Part shown: piece after piece, positions 44,471-53,921 of the stretch | Position numbering within the stretch: the first letter of the stretch is position 1 | Layout: each line of letters opens with the position of its first letter | Assembly (NCBI GenBank): GCA_963842515.1 | Contig: CAWJGO010000002.1 | Span: 1,779,496-1,843,495, forward strand | Origin: CADEED01 sp963842515 | GTDB lineage: Bacteria; Pseudomonadota; Gammaproteobacteria; Steroidobacterales; Steroidobacteraceae | DNA length: 64,000 nucleotides | Direction: 5' to 3' | Notes under the pieces: model-generated | The model's input: the letters and a program-made list of their open reading frames with translations, nothing else | Databases searched by the model: none | What the model was told of the DNA's origin: nothing | Program-made: the position numbers and the translations under genes

Positions 44471-45037
44471 ATGGAGATGAAAATGACCGCAATGAAAGTC
44501 GACAACGGCGTCAACGTCGAAGCGCTGCTGGGTGCCCGCCAGGCACTCACGGACGCACCCGAAGCCGCCCGCTTCCAGTGGCGCGCGGAGTGCAGTTGGG
44601 TCAACGGCACGCACAGCCGCTCGACCGTGGAGAAGTTCTTCGGCCTGGGCGCCGAGCAATCCCATAAGACCGAGTTCAAGTTCGACGCCGATCATCCGGC
44701 GATCTTCGCCTCCGAAGACAAAGGCGCAACGCCGGTCGAATACGTGCTGGTCGGCCTCGCTTCCTGCCTCACCGCCGGCATCGCCGCCGTGGCGCAGAAC
44801 CGCAAGATTCAGCTGCGTTCCGTGAAGGCGACGCTGGAAGCCGGCATGGACCTGCAGGGAATCCTCGGCATCGACAGCGAGGTGCGCAACGGATTCGACG
44901 GCATCAAGATCGTGTACGAAATCGATGCGGATGCCTCGGCGGACGACATCAAGTCGCTGGTGGCGCAATCACAGAAGCGCTCGGCGGTGTTCGACATCGT
45001 GACGAACCCCACCAACGTCGCGGTCGAAGTGAGGTAA
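44471..45037 (+). CDS. OsmC family protein
   Basis: A 188-residue protein with the OsmC/Ohr fold: SHKTEFKFDADHPAIFASED, TPVEYVLVGLASCLTAGIAA carrying the first peroxidatic Cys, and IKSLVAQSQKRSAVFDIVTN, where the second Cys of classical OsmC is replaced. It is probably a thiol or peroxide-related enzyme. The stop shares one base with the start of the flavin monooxygenase (TAATG). The Mets at 44477 and 44483 are alternative starts. Confidence 0.8.
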   Translation: MEMKMTAMKVDNGVNVEALLGARQALTDAPEAARFQWRAECSWVNGTHSRSTVEKFFGLGAEQSHKTEFKFDADHPAIFASEDKGATPVEYVLVGLASCLTAGIAAVAQNRKIQLRSVKATLEAGMDLQGILGIDSEVRNGFDGIKIVYEIDADASADDIKSLVAQSQKRSAVFDIVTNPTNVAVEVR

Positions 45038-46323
45038 TGCGCATTTTGCGCCGTGGCCAGTCCGTCGGCACCGTTGACGTCATCGTCATCGGTGCCGGCC
45101 ATTCGGGCCTGGCAATGAGCCGCTTCCTGTCCGAGCGGGCGATCGACCACGTCGTGTTCGAGCGCGGCCAGATCGCCAACTCCTGGCGCCACGAGCGGTG
45201 GGACTCGCTGCGATTGCTGACGCCGAACTGGCAGAGCCGCCTGCCCGGTTATCAGTATCGAGGCGTCGATCTCGACGGCTTCATGACGCTGCCGGAAGTC
45301 GTCGAGTTCATCGACCGCTACGCGTTCACGATTGGCGCGCCGGTGCGCACCTCGACCCCGGTGCTCTCGGTCAACCAGGTCGAGGATGGGTTCCGCGTCA
45401 TGACGCAGCGCGGCCAGTGGCGTTGCCGCGCCGTGGTGTGCGCTGGCGGTGCGCACAACCTGCCGAACATTCCCGATCTGGCGACTGCGGTGCCGAGCTC
45501 GGTGAGCGCGATTTCGTCGCGTGACTATCGCAATCCGCAACAACTCGAGGATCGGGGCGTGCTCATCGTTGGCGCGTCGGCAACTGGCATACAGCTCGCC
45601 GATGAAATCCAGCGCTCGGGCCGCCAGGTCACGCTCGCCGTGGGCGAACACATCCGCATGCCGCGCGTGTATCGCGGGCGGGATATCCAATGGTGGCTCA
45701 AGGCGGCGGGCGTTCTCGATCAACGGTACGACGAGGTCGACGACCTCATTCGCGCGCGGCGCGTGCCCTCACCGCAGCTGGTCGGCACGCCGGAGCGCGC
45801 GACACTCGACCTCAACACATTGCACGGCGTGAACATCGTCGGCCGGCTGGTGGCGATCGATGGCACCAAGGCTCAATTTTCCGGCTCGCTGCGCAATCAT
45901 TGCGCCATGGCGGATCTGAAACTGACCCGCCTGCTCGATAGCATCGACGAGTGGGCCGGCCCCAACGACGGTGGCGACGGTCTCACGGCACCGGAACGCT
46001 TCGCTCCCACGCGCGTTGCCGATTCGCCGCGCCTCTCGCTCGACTTTGCGCGCGAGAAGATAGGCACCGTCATCTGGGCCACCGGAGCGCGTCCGGATTT
46101 CCAGTGGCTGCACGTTCCCGTGTTCGACACCAAGGGCCGGCTGCGTCACGACGGCGGCGTCCTCGATGTGCCGGGTCTGTATGTGCTCGGGCTCAATTTC
46201 ATGCGCCGGCGCAAGTCGAGCTTCATGCATGGCGCCGAGGATGATGTGCGCGACCTGGGCGGCCACCTCGTCGTGCACTTGCGCCAGACCGCGCGCACAC
46301 GCGGCAAGAGTGCGAGTGGATAG
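45037..46323 (+). CDS. Flavin-containing monooxygenase-like oxidoreductase
   Basis: A 428-residue protein with two Rossmann motifs: VDVIVIGAGHSGLAMSRFLS for FAD and GVLIVGASATGIQLADEIQR for NAD(P)H. A GxWxxxRWDSLRLLTP-like substretch (SWRHERWDSLRLLTPNWQSR) is typical of FMO-like proteins, and ATGARPDF occurs near the end. The substrate is unknown. Overlap with OsmC suggests a shared detoxification or thiol-oxidation role. Confidence 0.85.
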   Translation: MRILRRGQSVGTVDVIVIGAGHSGLAMSRFLSERAIDHVVFERGQIANSWRHERWDSLRLLTPNWQSRLPGYQYRGVDLDGFMTLPEVVEFIDRYAFTIGAPVRTSTPVLSVNQVEDGFRVMTQRGQWRCRAVVCAGGAHNLPNIPDLATAVPSSVSAISSRDYRNPQQLEDRGVLIVGASATGIQLADEIQRSGRQVTLAVGEHIRMPRVYRGRDIQWWLKAAGVLDQRYDEVDDLIRARRVPSPQLVGTPERATLDLNTLHGVNIVGRLVAIDGTKAQFSGSLRNHCAMADLKLTRLLDSIDEWAGPNDGGDGLTAPERFAPTRVADSPRLSLDFAREKIGTVIWATGARPDFQWLHVPVFDTKGRLRHDGGVLDVPGLYVLGLNFMRRRKSSFMHGAEDDVRDLGGHLVVHLRQTARTRGKSASG

Positions 46324-46336
46324 CCGGATCTCGACC

Positions 46337-46936
46337 CTATCCCAGCTTGATGAGATTCAGTCCCGGCAGCGGGCCGCCCGGAAACTGCTGCAGCCGGCTG
46401 CCCACCGCCAGGCGTCCGAGATCAACCACCGCGAACCCGGCCTTGGTCACTACACCGCTGACGTCCGTCTTCGCCGTGGCATCGTCGCCCGACACGAACA
46501 GCACCCGATGGCCACCAGTCTGCACGGGGTCTGCGCCTAACAATTCAGGCGTCAGGTTATTTGCCGTCTTCACCACGCGCGCACCCGGGGCCAGCGATGC
46601 CACCACTTCGCTCGAGCTGCGGCCGCCGAGATCCGCGGCGCGGACCTCCGGCATGAGGATGGGATTGGTGGCATCGACGAGGATGCGTCCATTCCAGGGA
46701 GGCAATCCGGCGAGCGCGGTTTCCACGTGGTTCCACGTCACCGCGAGCACGACGATGTCGGCCTGCGCCGCAGCCTCACGTGTTGCCGCGCTGGCGCGAG
46801 GTCCCAAGCGGGCCACCGCCGCGGCCAGGGACTGCGGCCCGCGACTGTTGCTCAGTATCACTTCGTATCCCGCTTTCGCCGCGTGAGCCGCGAACGCCGT
46901 GCCGATGCCACCCGCGCCGATGATGCCGATATTCAT
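46337..46936 (-). CDS. NADPH-dependent F420 reductase-like oxidoreductase
   Basis: About 199 residues from the Met at 46936 after CCAGGAGGCATCC. The first 30 residues MNIGIIGAGGIGTAFAAHAA are a Rossmann NAD(P) loop, with an arginine after the second strand (SNSRGP) as for NADP. ATREAAAQADIVVLAVTWNH and KTANNLTPELLGADP follow the family pattern. Known members reduce F420 or act on related cofactors; others are of unknown function. Convergent with the FMO gene. Confidence 0.8.
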   Translation of the reverse strand: MNIGIIGAGGIGTAFAAHAAKAGYEVILSNSRGPQSLAAAVARLGPRASAATREAAAQADIVVLAVTWNHVETALAGLPPWNGRILVDATNPILMPEVRAADLGGRSSSEVVASLAPGARVVKTANNLTPELLGADPVQTGGHRVLFVSGDDATAKTDVSGVVTKAGFAVVDLGRLAVGSRLQQFPGGPLPGLNLIKLG

Positions 46937-47105
46937 TTGGATGCCTCCTGGTGTGCAGGTTACCGTGCGGTGCAGTCGGGGTTTCCACGGTAACGACCGC
47001 CCACCGCGCAGTACGTAGCGTTTGTGGGACTTGTCCGCCCCTCCCCCAGGGATCCTCCGACCCTTTCGCCCGCTGACAACTGCCATGCTGCACTACGGAG
47101 GCGAC

Positions 47106-48269
47106 ATGGTGTGTCGATGGGCACGATCTAATCTTGTTTGCTGGTTGTTGGTGCCACTGCTGGCGGTGGCACAAGACCCGGCTGCGCCCGCGCCCCCGCC
47201 TCCCGATCCGCAGGTCGATGCTCCGGGCACCGCCGACACGACGCCGCCCGACCCCACGATCATCCTGGCGCCGGCACCTACTAGCGATGATCCTGGCGAA
47301 GCTACTTACCGCGCCGAGGAACCCGCGCCGCCACCGAAGTTCGCCTACGACGTTCCGGGCCCGGTGCACACGCCATTCATCGACCGTGCGCATCTCGGCG
47401 TCTGGAACGCTGTGTGGCGCTCGGCCATGCGCATCGATCAGAGGTTTGGCAGTACCGCCGATGAGATCGCTTACCAGAGAACCAGCGGATCGCTCGCGCC
47501 GGCGCTGCTCTGGGATGAGTTCGATGGCTTCAAGCCTCGCGTGCGCTTCCAGGTGGATATTCCGCTGCCGCACCTCAACCAGCGCCTGCACGCTTTCGTT
47601 GGACGCGTAAACCGCGAGGAGTTCGTGACCGAGCGCCAGCGGGAATCCGGCGCCATCCCGCGGCAGTACGGTCCCGTCGAGGAAGACGAAACGTTGTTTG
47701 GCATCCGCTACCGTGAACCACGCCAGGGCGGCCAATTCGAAGCCGATGCGGGAATCCGCGTCCGCTCGCCGATCGATCCGTTCGTCAAGGGCAGCTATCG
47801 ATTCCTGCGTGGCTCGTCCGAATCGACGCTGCTCTCATTGCGCGAAACCGTGTTCTGGCAGAACAGCGAGAAGTTCGGCCTCACGAGTCGCATCGATGTC
47901 GAGCGCATCGTCAGGGATACCTGGCTGCTGCGCTGGACTGGCTCGGGGACTTTTTCCGAGAGAACAGAGGGCGTGCGCGGTTACACCGCGCTGTCGATGA
48001 TGCGCGGGCTCGCGCATCGGCGCGCCATCGCCGCGGAGATCTTCACCAGCGGCGAATTCGATGCGCCGGTGCCCACGGAAAACTACGGCGTGAAGCTCGC
48101 CTACCGGCGCAGCGTGTCGCGCGACTGGCTGGTGATGGAGACGCGCATCAGCTGCACGTTCCCCAGGGAAGAAATCACGCAGGAACGCGAACCGAGCTTC
48201 GGCATCGGCATCGGCTTCGAGATGTTTTTCGGCACCGACGAATTCCTGGCGCGGCCGGTTACCTTCTAG
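47106..48269 (+). CDS. Outer-membrane beta-barrel-like protein
   Basis: About 387 residues from ATG at 47106 following CTACGGAGGCGAC. The signal sequence (about residues 5-23) is followed by a proline/aspartate-rich stretch (APAPPPPDPQVDAPGTADTT). From about residue 100 it alternates strands of a beta-barrel (FKPRVRFQVDIPLPHLNQRL, QFEADAGIRVRSPIDPFVKG, ending FGIGIGFEMFFGTDEF with a terminal aromatic). No family recognised; could be a surface protein or porin. Confidence 0.6.
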   Translation: MVCRWARSNLVCWLLVPLLAVAQDPAAPAPPPPDPQVDAPGTADTTPPDPTIILAPAPTSDDPGEATYRAEEPAPPPKFAYDVPGPVHTPFIDRAHLGVWNAVWRSAMRIDQRFGSTADEIAYQRTSGSLAPALLWDEFDGFKPRVRFQVDIPLPHLNQRLHAFVGRVNREEFVTERQRESGAIPRQYGPVEEDETLFGIRYREPRQGGQFEADAGIRVRSPIDPFVKGSYRFLRGSSESTLLSLRETVFWQNSEKFGLTSRIDVERIVRDTWLLRWTGSGTFSERTEGVRGYTALSMMRGLAHRRAIAAEIFTSGEFDAPVPTENYGVKLAYRRSVSRDWLVMETRISCTFPREEITQEREPSFGIGIGFEMFFGTDEFLARPVTF

Positions 48270-48284
48270 GAAACCGCGTCCCCA

Positions 48285-50207
48285 TCAAAAGCGCCAGGCG
48301 ACTTTCGCGTATGCGCCGCGCTCCATTTCCTGCCGCCCGGGAGGAGCGCCGATCTCTCCGTGCCGGTCGCGCAACAGATGCTGCCCGACGATCGACAGCT
48401 CGAGATGCTGGGTAGCCAGCCAGCCCAGCCGGACATCGAGCTCACCGTAACCGCCGATTGCATACTGCGGATTCGCCACGCGGCTAACATATCGATAGGT
48501 TGCATCGAACTGCACGTTACGCGGCAGGTCGAGGGACGAGCGCAACAACAGGTGATGTTCTGAATCCGCCGCCTCGAGACGCCCGCGGCTGTTATCGCGG
48601 CTTCCAGCCTTCGGGCGGATCTGCAGGCGCAATTCGGCAATATCGGCGCGCAACCGCCACGCGTCGGTGACGCGATATTCCGCGCTGAGCTCCACGCCGT
48701 ACGACTCGCCTTCCTGGCCATTCAGGAATTCCACTGGAATCGGTGCGGGTGGATTCACGGGTTCGATGCTGCGCAGGTCGTCGTAGTCGTGGTAGTAGCC
48801 GGCCACGGACAATGACACCCGCTCGTGCGGCCGCACGCGATAACCCAGCTCATAAGCGAGCAGTGTTTCCGATTCCAGATCGGGGCTGCCGAAAATGACT
48901 GGCGGGATGTAGTAGTCGCGGTCGATGCGAGCCGGAGTGCGCACCGCGCGCGATACCGCCGACCACAACATCTGTTTCTCGCGCAATTGCCACGCGAGAC
49001 GCACACTCGGCTGCAGCTCCGCGCCGGTGTAGTCGTTGTCCTCGATTTTCGTGCCCACGGTCAGATGCAGCTTGTCAGGCGCCAGCACGATCTCGTCCTG
49101 CACGAAGGCGTTGATGGTCTTGAGCTCCGCCCGTGCAGGCTGCAAACCGATCGACGGCGAAACAAAATTGTCCCGTACGAGCCGGTAACCCGCTCCCCAG
49201 ACGATGTTGTGGCGCGATCCCGCGGGTAGTTGGTGCTGGAAATCGAAGTCGTAGGTGCTGAGGGTGTCTTCGTAGGAGTTGCTCACGTCCCGATCCACGC
49301 GGTCGGCATAGAGCTGAACCTTGTATTCCGAGCCCGAGGACGCGCGATGCGACCAGCGTCCGAGAAGATTTGCCCCGCGAGTCAGGATCTCTCCGGGCCC
49401 GGACAACGTAATCGTGTTGTCGTACAGGTCGCCCTGCACCGTCAGCAGATCGTCGCCTGTGAGCTGCGAGTCCAGCCGGAACCCACCTTGCGCATGACGC
49501 AAGTCATTTCCCGGGTCCTGGCCGCTGCTGAGCAAGGCACTGTCGCGTCCGGAATATTTTCCGTAGACCCGGAAGTGCGTATCCGGTCCGAGAGCGGCGC
49601 CATAACGCGCGGCGCCGAACGGCTGCAGCGTGGTGCCGGCGCCTGCCTCGAGATACAGCCCCTGCGTATCGCGCGCTGTTCTCGTCGTGATGTTGATGAC
49701 GCCATTGACGGCGTTGGCACCCCACACCGTGGCGCCCGGACCTGTGATCACTTCGATGCGGTCGAGATCCTCGAACAGCACATCCTGCGCTTCCCAGAAA
49801 ACACCGGAGAACAGCGGTGTGTAGACCGTGCGGCCGTCGATGAGCACCAGTAGTTTGTTGCTGAGCAGCGCGTTGAAACCACGAGCGCTGATCGCCCATT
49901 GCGCCGCATTGATCTGCGCGATCTCGAGATTGCCAGCGAGGCGCAGCGCGTCGGGCAGGCGGCTGGCACCGGAACGAAGGACGTCGTTTTGGGTGACGAC
50001 GGCGATTGCCGAAGCGGTTTCGCTGAGCTTCTGGGCACGCTTCGAGACGGAGGTCACCTCGAGGTTTGTGAGCTCGTCGAGACTCAAGGTCTTGAGCGAC
50101 TGCATGTCGGGCGCGGGATTCTCGTCGGCGGCGCGGGCCAATGCGCCACCACCGATTCCCGCGGCCGCGAGGAATATCAGGCAGCTCGACTGGCGATGCA
50201 GGCTCAT
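48285..50207 (-). CDS. TonB-dependent receptor
   Basis: A 640-residue outer-membrane receptor. Residues 1-26 are a signal peptide. The plug has KTLSLDELTNLEVTSVSKRA, VTQNDVLRSGASRLPDALRL and RIEVITGPGATVWGANAVNG, ending in VINITTRTA. The barrel follows, ending with an aromatic (KVAWRF), the usual last residue. These proteins take up siderophores, vitamins or sugars with TonB energy; substrate unknown. It is last in a run of four same-strand genes after the cytochrome c-P460 gene. Confidence 0.9.
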   Translation of the reverse strand: MSLHRQSSCLIFLAAAGIGGGALARAADENPAPDMQSLKTLSLDELTNLEVTSVSKRAQKLSETASAIAVVTQNDVLRSGASRLPDALRLAGNLEIAQINAAQWAISARGFNALLSNKLLVLIDGRTVYTPLFSGVFWEAQDVLFEDLDRIEVITGPGATVWGANAVNGVINITTRTARDTQGLYLEAGAGTTLQPFGAARYGAALGPDTHFRVYGKYSGRDSALLSSGQDPGNDLRHAQGGFRLDSQLTGDDLLTVQGDLYDNTITLSGPGEILTRGANLLGRWSHRASSGSEYKVQLYADRVDRDVSNSYEDTLSTYDFDFQHQLPAGSRHNIVWGAGYRLVRDNFVSPSIGLQPARAELKTINAFVQDEIVLAPDKLHLTVGTKIEDNDYTGAELQPSVRLAWQLREKQMLWSAVSRAVRTPARIDRDYYIPPVIFGSPDLESETLLAYELGYRVRPHERVSLSVAGYYHDYDDLRSIEPVNPPAPIPVEFLNGQEGESYGVELSAEYRVTDAWRLRADIAELRLQIRPKAGSRDNSRGRLEAADSEHHLLLRSSLDLPRNVQFDATYRYVSRVANPQYAIGGYGELDVRLGWLATQHLELSIVGQHLLRDRHGEIGAPPGRQEMERGAYAKVAWRF

Positions 50208-50306
50208 TGCCGCGCCAGTGTTTCATCTAAGGGCTGATTTGCAAAGCCGTGTCTGGCCTCGCAACATCCTCACTACTCGCCCCTAAGACTGATCCTGCAG
50301 CGCGTG

Positions 50307-51053
50307 TTACTTCGCCGCGGCGATATCCTCGAGCCCGAACACGTAACTCGAGTCCGCCTTCGGCTTGTGGCACGCGAGACAGCGCGCGTAGTTAGTGTCG
50401 GCACGCAGATTGCGCTTCGCATCGAACAACGCGTAGCTCCAGTCTCCATTGCGCAGGATCTCGGGAATGTTCGCGCCCCACCCTTTACGCGATTCCATGG
50501 CCGCGAATCCCGAAGCCGCGCCGGCAGGTCCATTCTCGACGACGATGATCGAGCCTGTCGGCAACTCCTTGCTTGCCCGTGCGGCGTGCAGCGCCGCGCG
50601 GTTTACGTACGAGCGTTTCACGGGCTTCTTGTCGGCATCGAAGTATTCACGATAGATCACGAAATCCGCCGGGAAACTCGCGGGGAAAATCATGCGTGAC
50701 TTGCGGACCTCCGCGGCGGCATCGGCGATCGCGGCATCATGCGCCCCGGCGCTGGCCCGCAGGCTGCTCCAGAATGCGGCAAGGTTCTCGATGTCGGCAT
50801 CCGCGAGCTGCGCGGCAATCGCATTCATGAGTTCGTGCTTGCGGTCTTTGGCGCGAAACGCCACGAGTTGCGCCTCGATGTAACCCACCTTCTGGCCGGC
50901 GAGATTCGGGATGTCCGGGGCCATACCGATGCCATTGGCGCCGTGGCAGGCCTGACAACCCAGGCTCTTCGCCCGTCCCTGTTCGATGTCAGCGGTGCGG
51001 GCGCCTGATGCGATGAGCAAACTCAGCATCATCAACGCGAGTCGCGTTTTCAT
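50307..51053 (-). CDS. Cytochrome c fused to cytochrome P460 domain
   Basis: A 248-residue secreted protein with a signal peptide (residues 1-20). The N-terminal half is a class I cytochrome c (SLGCQACHGANGIGMAPDIP, distal Met in the following stretch). The C-terminal half resembles cytochrome P460 (FVIYREYFDADKKPVKRSYV, RCLACHKPKADSSYVFGLED), with its own CxxCH. P460 proteins can oxidise hydroxylamine or act as heme sensors; fusion to a cytochrome c could pass electrons on. Precedes the TonB receptor gene. Confidence 0.85.
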   Translation of the reverse strand: MKTRLALMMLSLLIASGARTADIEQGRAKSLGCQACHGANGIGMAPDIPNLAGQKVGYIEAQLVAFRAKDRKHELMNAIAAQLADADIENLAAFWSSLRASAGAHDAAIADAAAEVRKSRMIFPASFPADFVIYREYFDADKKPVKRSYVNRAALHAARASKELPTGSIIVVENGPAGAASGFAAMESRKGWGANIPEILRNGDWSYALFDAKRNLRADTNYARCLACHKPKADSSYVFGLEDIAAAK

Positions 51054-51071
51054 CGGCGGCTCCCTTTGTAG

Positions 51072-52034
51072 TTAGAAAACGGCAATGGGTCTGCCGGGCG
51101 ATCCGGTCGCGCCCTTGAGCGGCAGCGGCGTGAACACGAACATGAACTTGTACGTCCTCTCTTTCACCATGGATGCGAAATTCATGTTCTCGAGATTCCA
51201 GATGCCGTTCTTCATGGTGAGCTCGGTGTGCACCAGTGCCTCGGGTCCATCGAAATTCGAATCCGAGCCGATCATCGCGGGCTTGCGCGCGATGATCCAG
51301 TCGATGAGCTCGCGGCCCGCGTAAGCATGCGGCGCGGTTTCGATCTTGGGGTCCGGCCACAGCCGCCACCAACCGATGTTGAACAGCAGCGCGTCCCCGG
51401 GCTCGATGTCGCTTTCCTTCAATCCTTGCTTGCCGAGCGCGCCGCGCACATCGGCGAGTGTGACTTCGTAATCCCCGGGGAGCGTAGCCACGCCCTTCCA
51501 GGCGGCGAGGTCAATGTAGATAGCCCGCGTGAGAATGGGTTTCACGTTCTCGACGCCGTTCTTCAAGAGGCCATAGGCGCCGCGCATCTCGTCCGCCGGT
51601 ACACCGTTGTAGAAAACAAAGGTCTCGGTACCGTCGGCCATTTTCACGCGTTGCCCGACGTGACCCGGCCCGTCGAACTGCGTACCCACCTGGCCGATTT
51701 CGGCCGCCACGAATTCATCATTGAAGACCACGCCACGGTCGAGGACTGGCCCATGCGTGGGGAACGACGGGATAAAGATGCTGTAGCTGCGACTGCCGTT
51801 GAGTGGCATGCCCCGTTCGTACACGTGCCCGAGCTCGATGATGCGCCCGCTCTTCACGAGCGCGGTGGCTTTCAGCACCTTGTCAGGCGTGATCCAGTTC
51901 GAGCCGCCCGCCGCATCGGCCGCGCCCCATTGCGCATTGGGCCACCACGGCCCCTTGTCGCGCGTCTGCGCCGGCGCGATCCCCGGTAGAACCATGGCTA
52001 ACAACAAAACGCCGGCCGTGGACATCCTGGTCAT
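51072..52034 (-). CDS. Secreted cyclase-family hydrolase (kynurenine formamidase-like)
   Basis: About 320 residues from the Met at 52034 with a signal peptide (MTRMSTAGVLLLAMVLPGIA). It has the cyclase pattern including VGTQFDGPGHVGQRVK near residue 120 and DNTG-like PGDALLFNIGWWR; metal ligands would be in the HxG/DxPxH region. Cyclase-family enzymes open amide or lactone rings, as in KynB; the substrate is unknown. It lies 18 bases before the cytochrome c-P460 gene. Confidence 0.8.
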   Translation of the reverse strand: MTRMSTAGVLLLAMVLPGIAPAQTRDKGPWWPNAQWGAADAAGGSNWITPDKVLKATALVKSGRIIELGHVYERGMPLNGSRSYSIFIPSFPTHGPVLDRGVVFNDEFVAAEIGQVGTQFDGPGHVGQRVKMADGTETFVFYNGVPADEMRGAYGLLKNGVENVKPILTRAIYIDLAAWKGVATLPGDYEVTLADVRGALGKQGLKESDIEPGDALLFNIGWWRLWPDPKIETAPHAYAGRELIDWIIARKPAMIGSDSNFDGPEALVHTELTMKNGIWNLENMNFASMVKERTYKFMFVFTPLPLKGATGSPGRPIAVF

Positions 52035-52060
52035 TCCGTTCCCCTTGCTCGAATGGCGTC

Positions 52061-53185
52061 TCAACCGAACGGTTTGAGTTTGTCCTGCAGCGCTTTGCCG
52101 ATGGCACGCGCCGTGGCGATCGCCTCCTCGTCCCCCGCGTTCATCACGCTGAGGACGATGAGGTGATGCCGCGGATAGATGCGCACGTCCGATACCCAGT
52201 ATCCGTTGCTGCCCATGTGCGTGAGGATCGAAGGCGCGCCGTCCTTGTCGCGCATCACGCCCCAACCCAAGGCGTAATTCTTCGAGACCGGCGTATGCAG
52301 CAACTTATAGGTTTCAGGCTTGAGTAGTTTGCCGTGTCCATGGAAGCCGTCGAGCTGGTCCTGCACGAACAGCAGCCAGTCTCCCAAAGACATGTTTGCC
52401 GTACCGGCGGGGCCGATGGCCGCCGGGTTATCGCTGCGAGGATCGCCAGGCTGCAGCGCCGCAAGTTTTCCGTCCTTCGACACATGGCCGCGCGGCTGAT
52501 CGATCTTCCGGGCCTTGCCGGGCGCGCCAAAGCCGGCGTGTTTGATACCGAGCGGTGTCCACACTTCGCTTTGGATCAGCTCTTCCCAGCTCTCACCCGT
52601 ACGCGCCTCGGCGGCAGCGCCCGCGATCGTGAAGCCGAGATTCGAATACGCGAATTCTCCGGGTTTGGTGAATGGAGGGCGGGACAAAAAATACGCGGCC
52701 ATCGCGGCCCGCTGTGTGCGTACCCCTTTGTGACGCTCGATCACCGGAAGGAAATCCGACATCTTGCCGCCACCGCCAAGCCCGGAGGTATGGCTCAGCA
52801 ACTGTTTGATCGTCACGTCGCGCAACGCGGGATCCATGGTGGCCGCGATGCCCGGAAAGACCTGCGCCAGCGTCTCGTCGAAGCCGAGTATGCCGCGTTC
52901 CGCGAGCCGCGCGATCATGGTGGCGGTCATGGCCTTGGTATCGGAGCCCAGGTGCCAGCGATCGTCGAGGCTGGCAGGCGTCGGATTGCCGACCTCGCGT
53001 ACCCCGGCGACAGTTCGCGCTTCGACTTTGCCGTTTATCTGTACCAGCGCGGCAACTGCCGGCGGGTGTTCCTTGTCCCGCAGATGGGTGATCGTTTGTT
53101 CGAGAAAACCCTGCAGTGCCGCATCCGCGTGCGCGCAGACGCTCGACATCAGCAGGAGTAGTGAGAGCAATGGTCTTGTCAGCAT
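52061..53185 (-). CDS. Secreted serine hydrolase (beta-lactamase family)
   Basis: A 374-residue protein with a signal peptide (residues 1-20). The SxxK motif is in WHLGSDTKAMTATMIARLAE and the YxN motif in GEFAYSNLGFTIAGAAAE; a later HMGSNGYW may supply the third box. This is the class C/DD-peptidase-like serine hydrolase family, often esterases rather than true beta-lactamases. First gene of the four-gene run (hydrolase, cyclase, cytochrome c-P460, TonB receptor). Confidence 0.85.
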   Translation of the reverse strand: MLTRPLLSLLLLMSSVCAHADAALQGFLEQTITHLRDKEHPPAVAALVQINGKVEARTVAGVREVGNPTPASLDDRWHLGSDTKAMTATMIARLAERGILGFDETLAQVFPGIAATMDPALRDVTIKQLLSHTSGLGGGGKMSDFLPVIERHKGVRTQRAAMAAYFLSRPPFTKPGEFAYSNLGFTIAGAAAEARTGESWEELIQSEVWTPLGIKHAGFGAPGKARKIDQPRGHVSKDGKLAALQPGDPRSDNPAAIGPAGTANMSLGDWLLFVQDQLDGFHGHGKLLKPETYKLLHTPVSKNYALGWGVMRDKDGAPSILTHMGSNGYWVSDVRIYPRHHLIVLSVMNAGDEEAIATARAIGKALQDKLKPFG

Positions 53186-53249
53186 GCGCCGATCTTATCA
53201 ACGGCTGGTAATTGCGGAACAATGTCAGACCAAAGAATCTGGAGGCCCT

Positions 53250-53690
53250 ATGAAAACGTTCGAGCACGTGCGCGGCTTGCGCCTGATCGCGACGGCCGGT
53301 TTGACGATGATGCTAGGCGCCTCATTGGCAGCCGAGAATGCCCCGCCGGCCAAAGTGACGCCGCTGATGACCCGCGACCTCCCCGGCATCGCCGGCAAGG
53401 AAATGCTCGTCTTGCTGGTGGAATACCCGCCCGGCGGAGTGTCACTGCCGCATCGGCACGACGCGTCCGTGTTCGTCTATGTGCTCGAGGGTGCCGTGAC
53501 CATGCAGGTTGCCGGCAGCGAGCCGGTCACGCTCAAAGTGGGCGAGACCTTCTATGAGGCGCCGGGCGACGTTCATGTGACCTCCGCGAATGCCAGCAGC
53601 ACAGCTCCGGCAAGATTTCTGGTGCACATGGTCAAGAACAAGGGGGCGGCACCGTCGGTTCCCGTACCTGGCACTGCCCCAGGCGGCTGA
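53250..53690 (+). CDS. Secreted cupin-domain protein
   Basis: A 146-residue protein starting after CTGGAGGCCCT, with a signal peptide (about residues 1-27). The cupin fold is clear: PHRHDASVFVYVLEGAVTMQ holds the metal-binding His and Glu, and GETFYEAPGDVHVTSANASS supplies the second cupin motif. The C-terminus is a short proline/alanine stretch. Role unknown. Divergent from the serine hydrolase gene. Confidence 0.8.
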   Translation: MKTFEHVRGLRLIATAGLTMMLGASLAAENAPPAKVTPLMTRDLPGIAGKEMLVLLVEYPPGGVSLPHRHDASVFVYVLEGAVTMQVAGSEPVTLKVGETFYEAPGDVHVTSANASSTAPARFLVHMVKNKGAAPSVPVPGTAPGG

Positions 53691-53921
53691 GGGTGACGAG
53701 CCGCCTGTTGTTATGTTAACTAGCCCGGGCTCGCCGCGGCCATTAATAAGAGTGCCGATCGGACTTGTTACTCGCCCGAAATCACGCCGCTCGTGCCGCT
53801 CCGGCTGTCGCATTTTGCCCGAGTATTCCTACAGCATTTTGCAGTTTGTCCGGCATGTTAGGGCGATACGCTCCGGATAGACTGCGGCTCCCCTACGGAC
53901 GACTCGGGCAGATAAATAAAA
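53691..53921. other. Intergenic region, promoter of MetE-like operon
   Basis: No gene recognised. AATAAATAAAAG-like AT-rich sequence just before the GTG start (53910-53921) is unusual in this GC-rich genome, but I cannot place a promoter. No cobalamin or SAM riboswitch pattern recognised. Confidence 0.35.
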
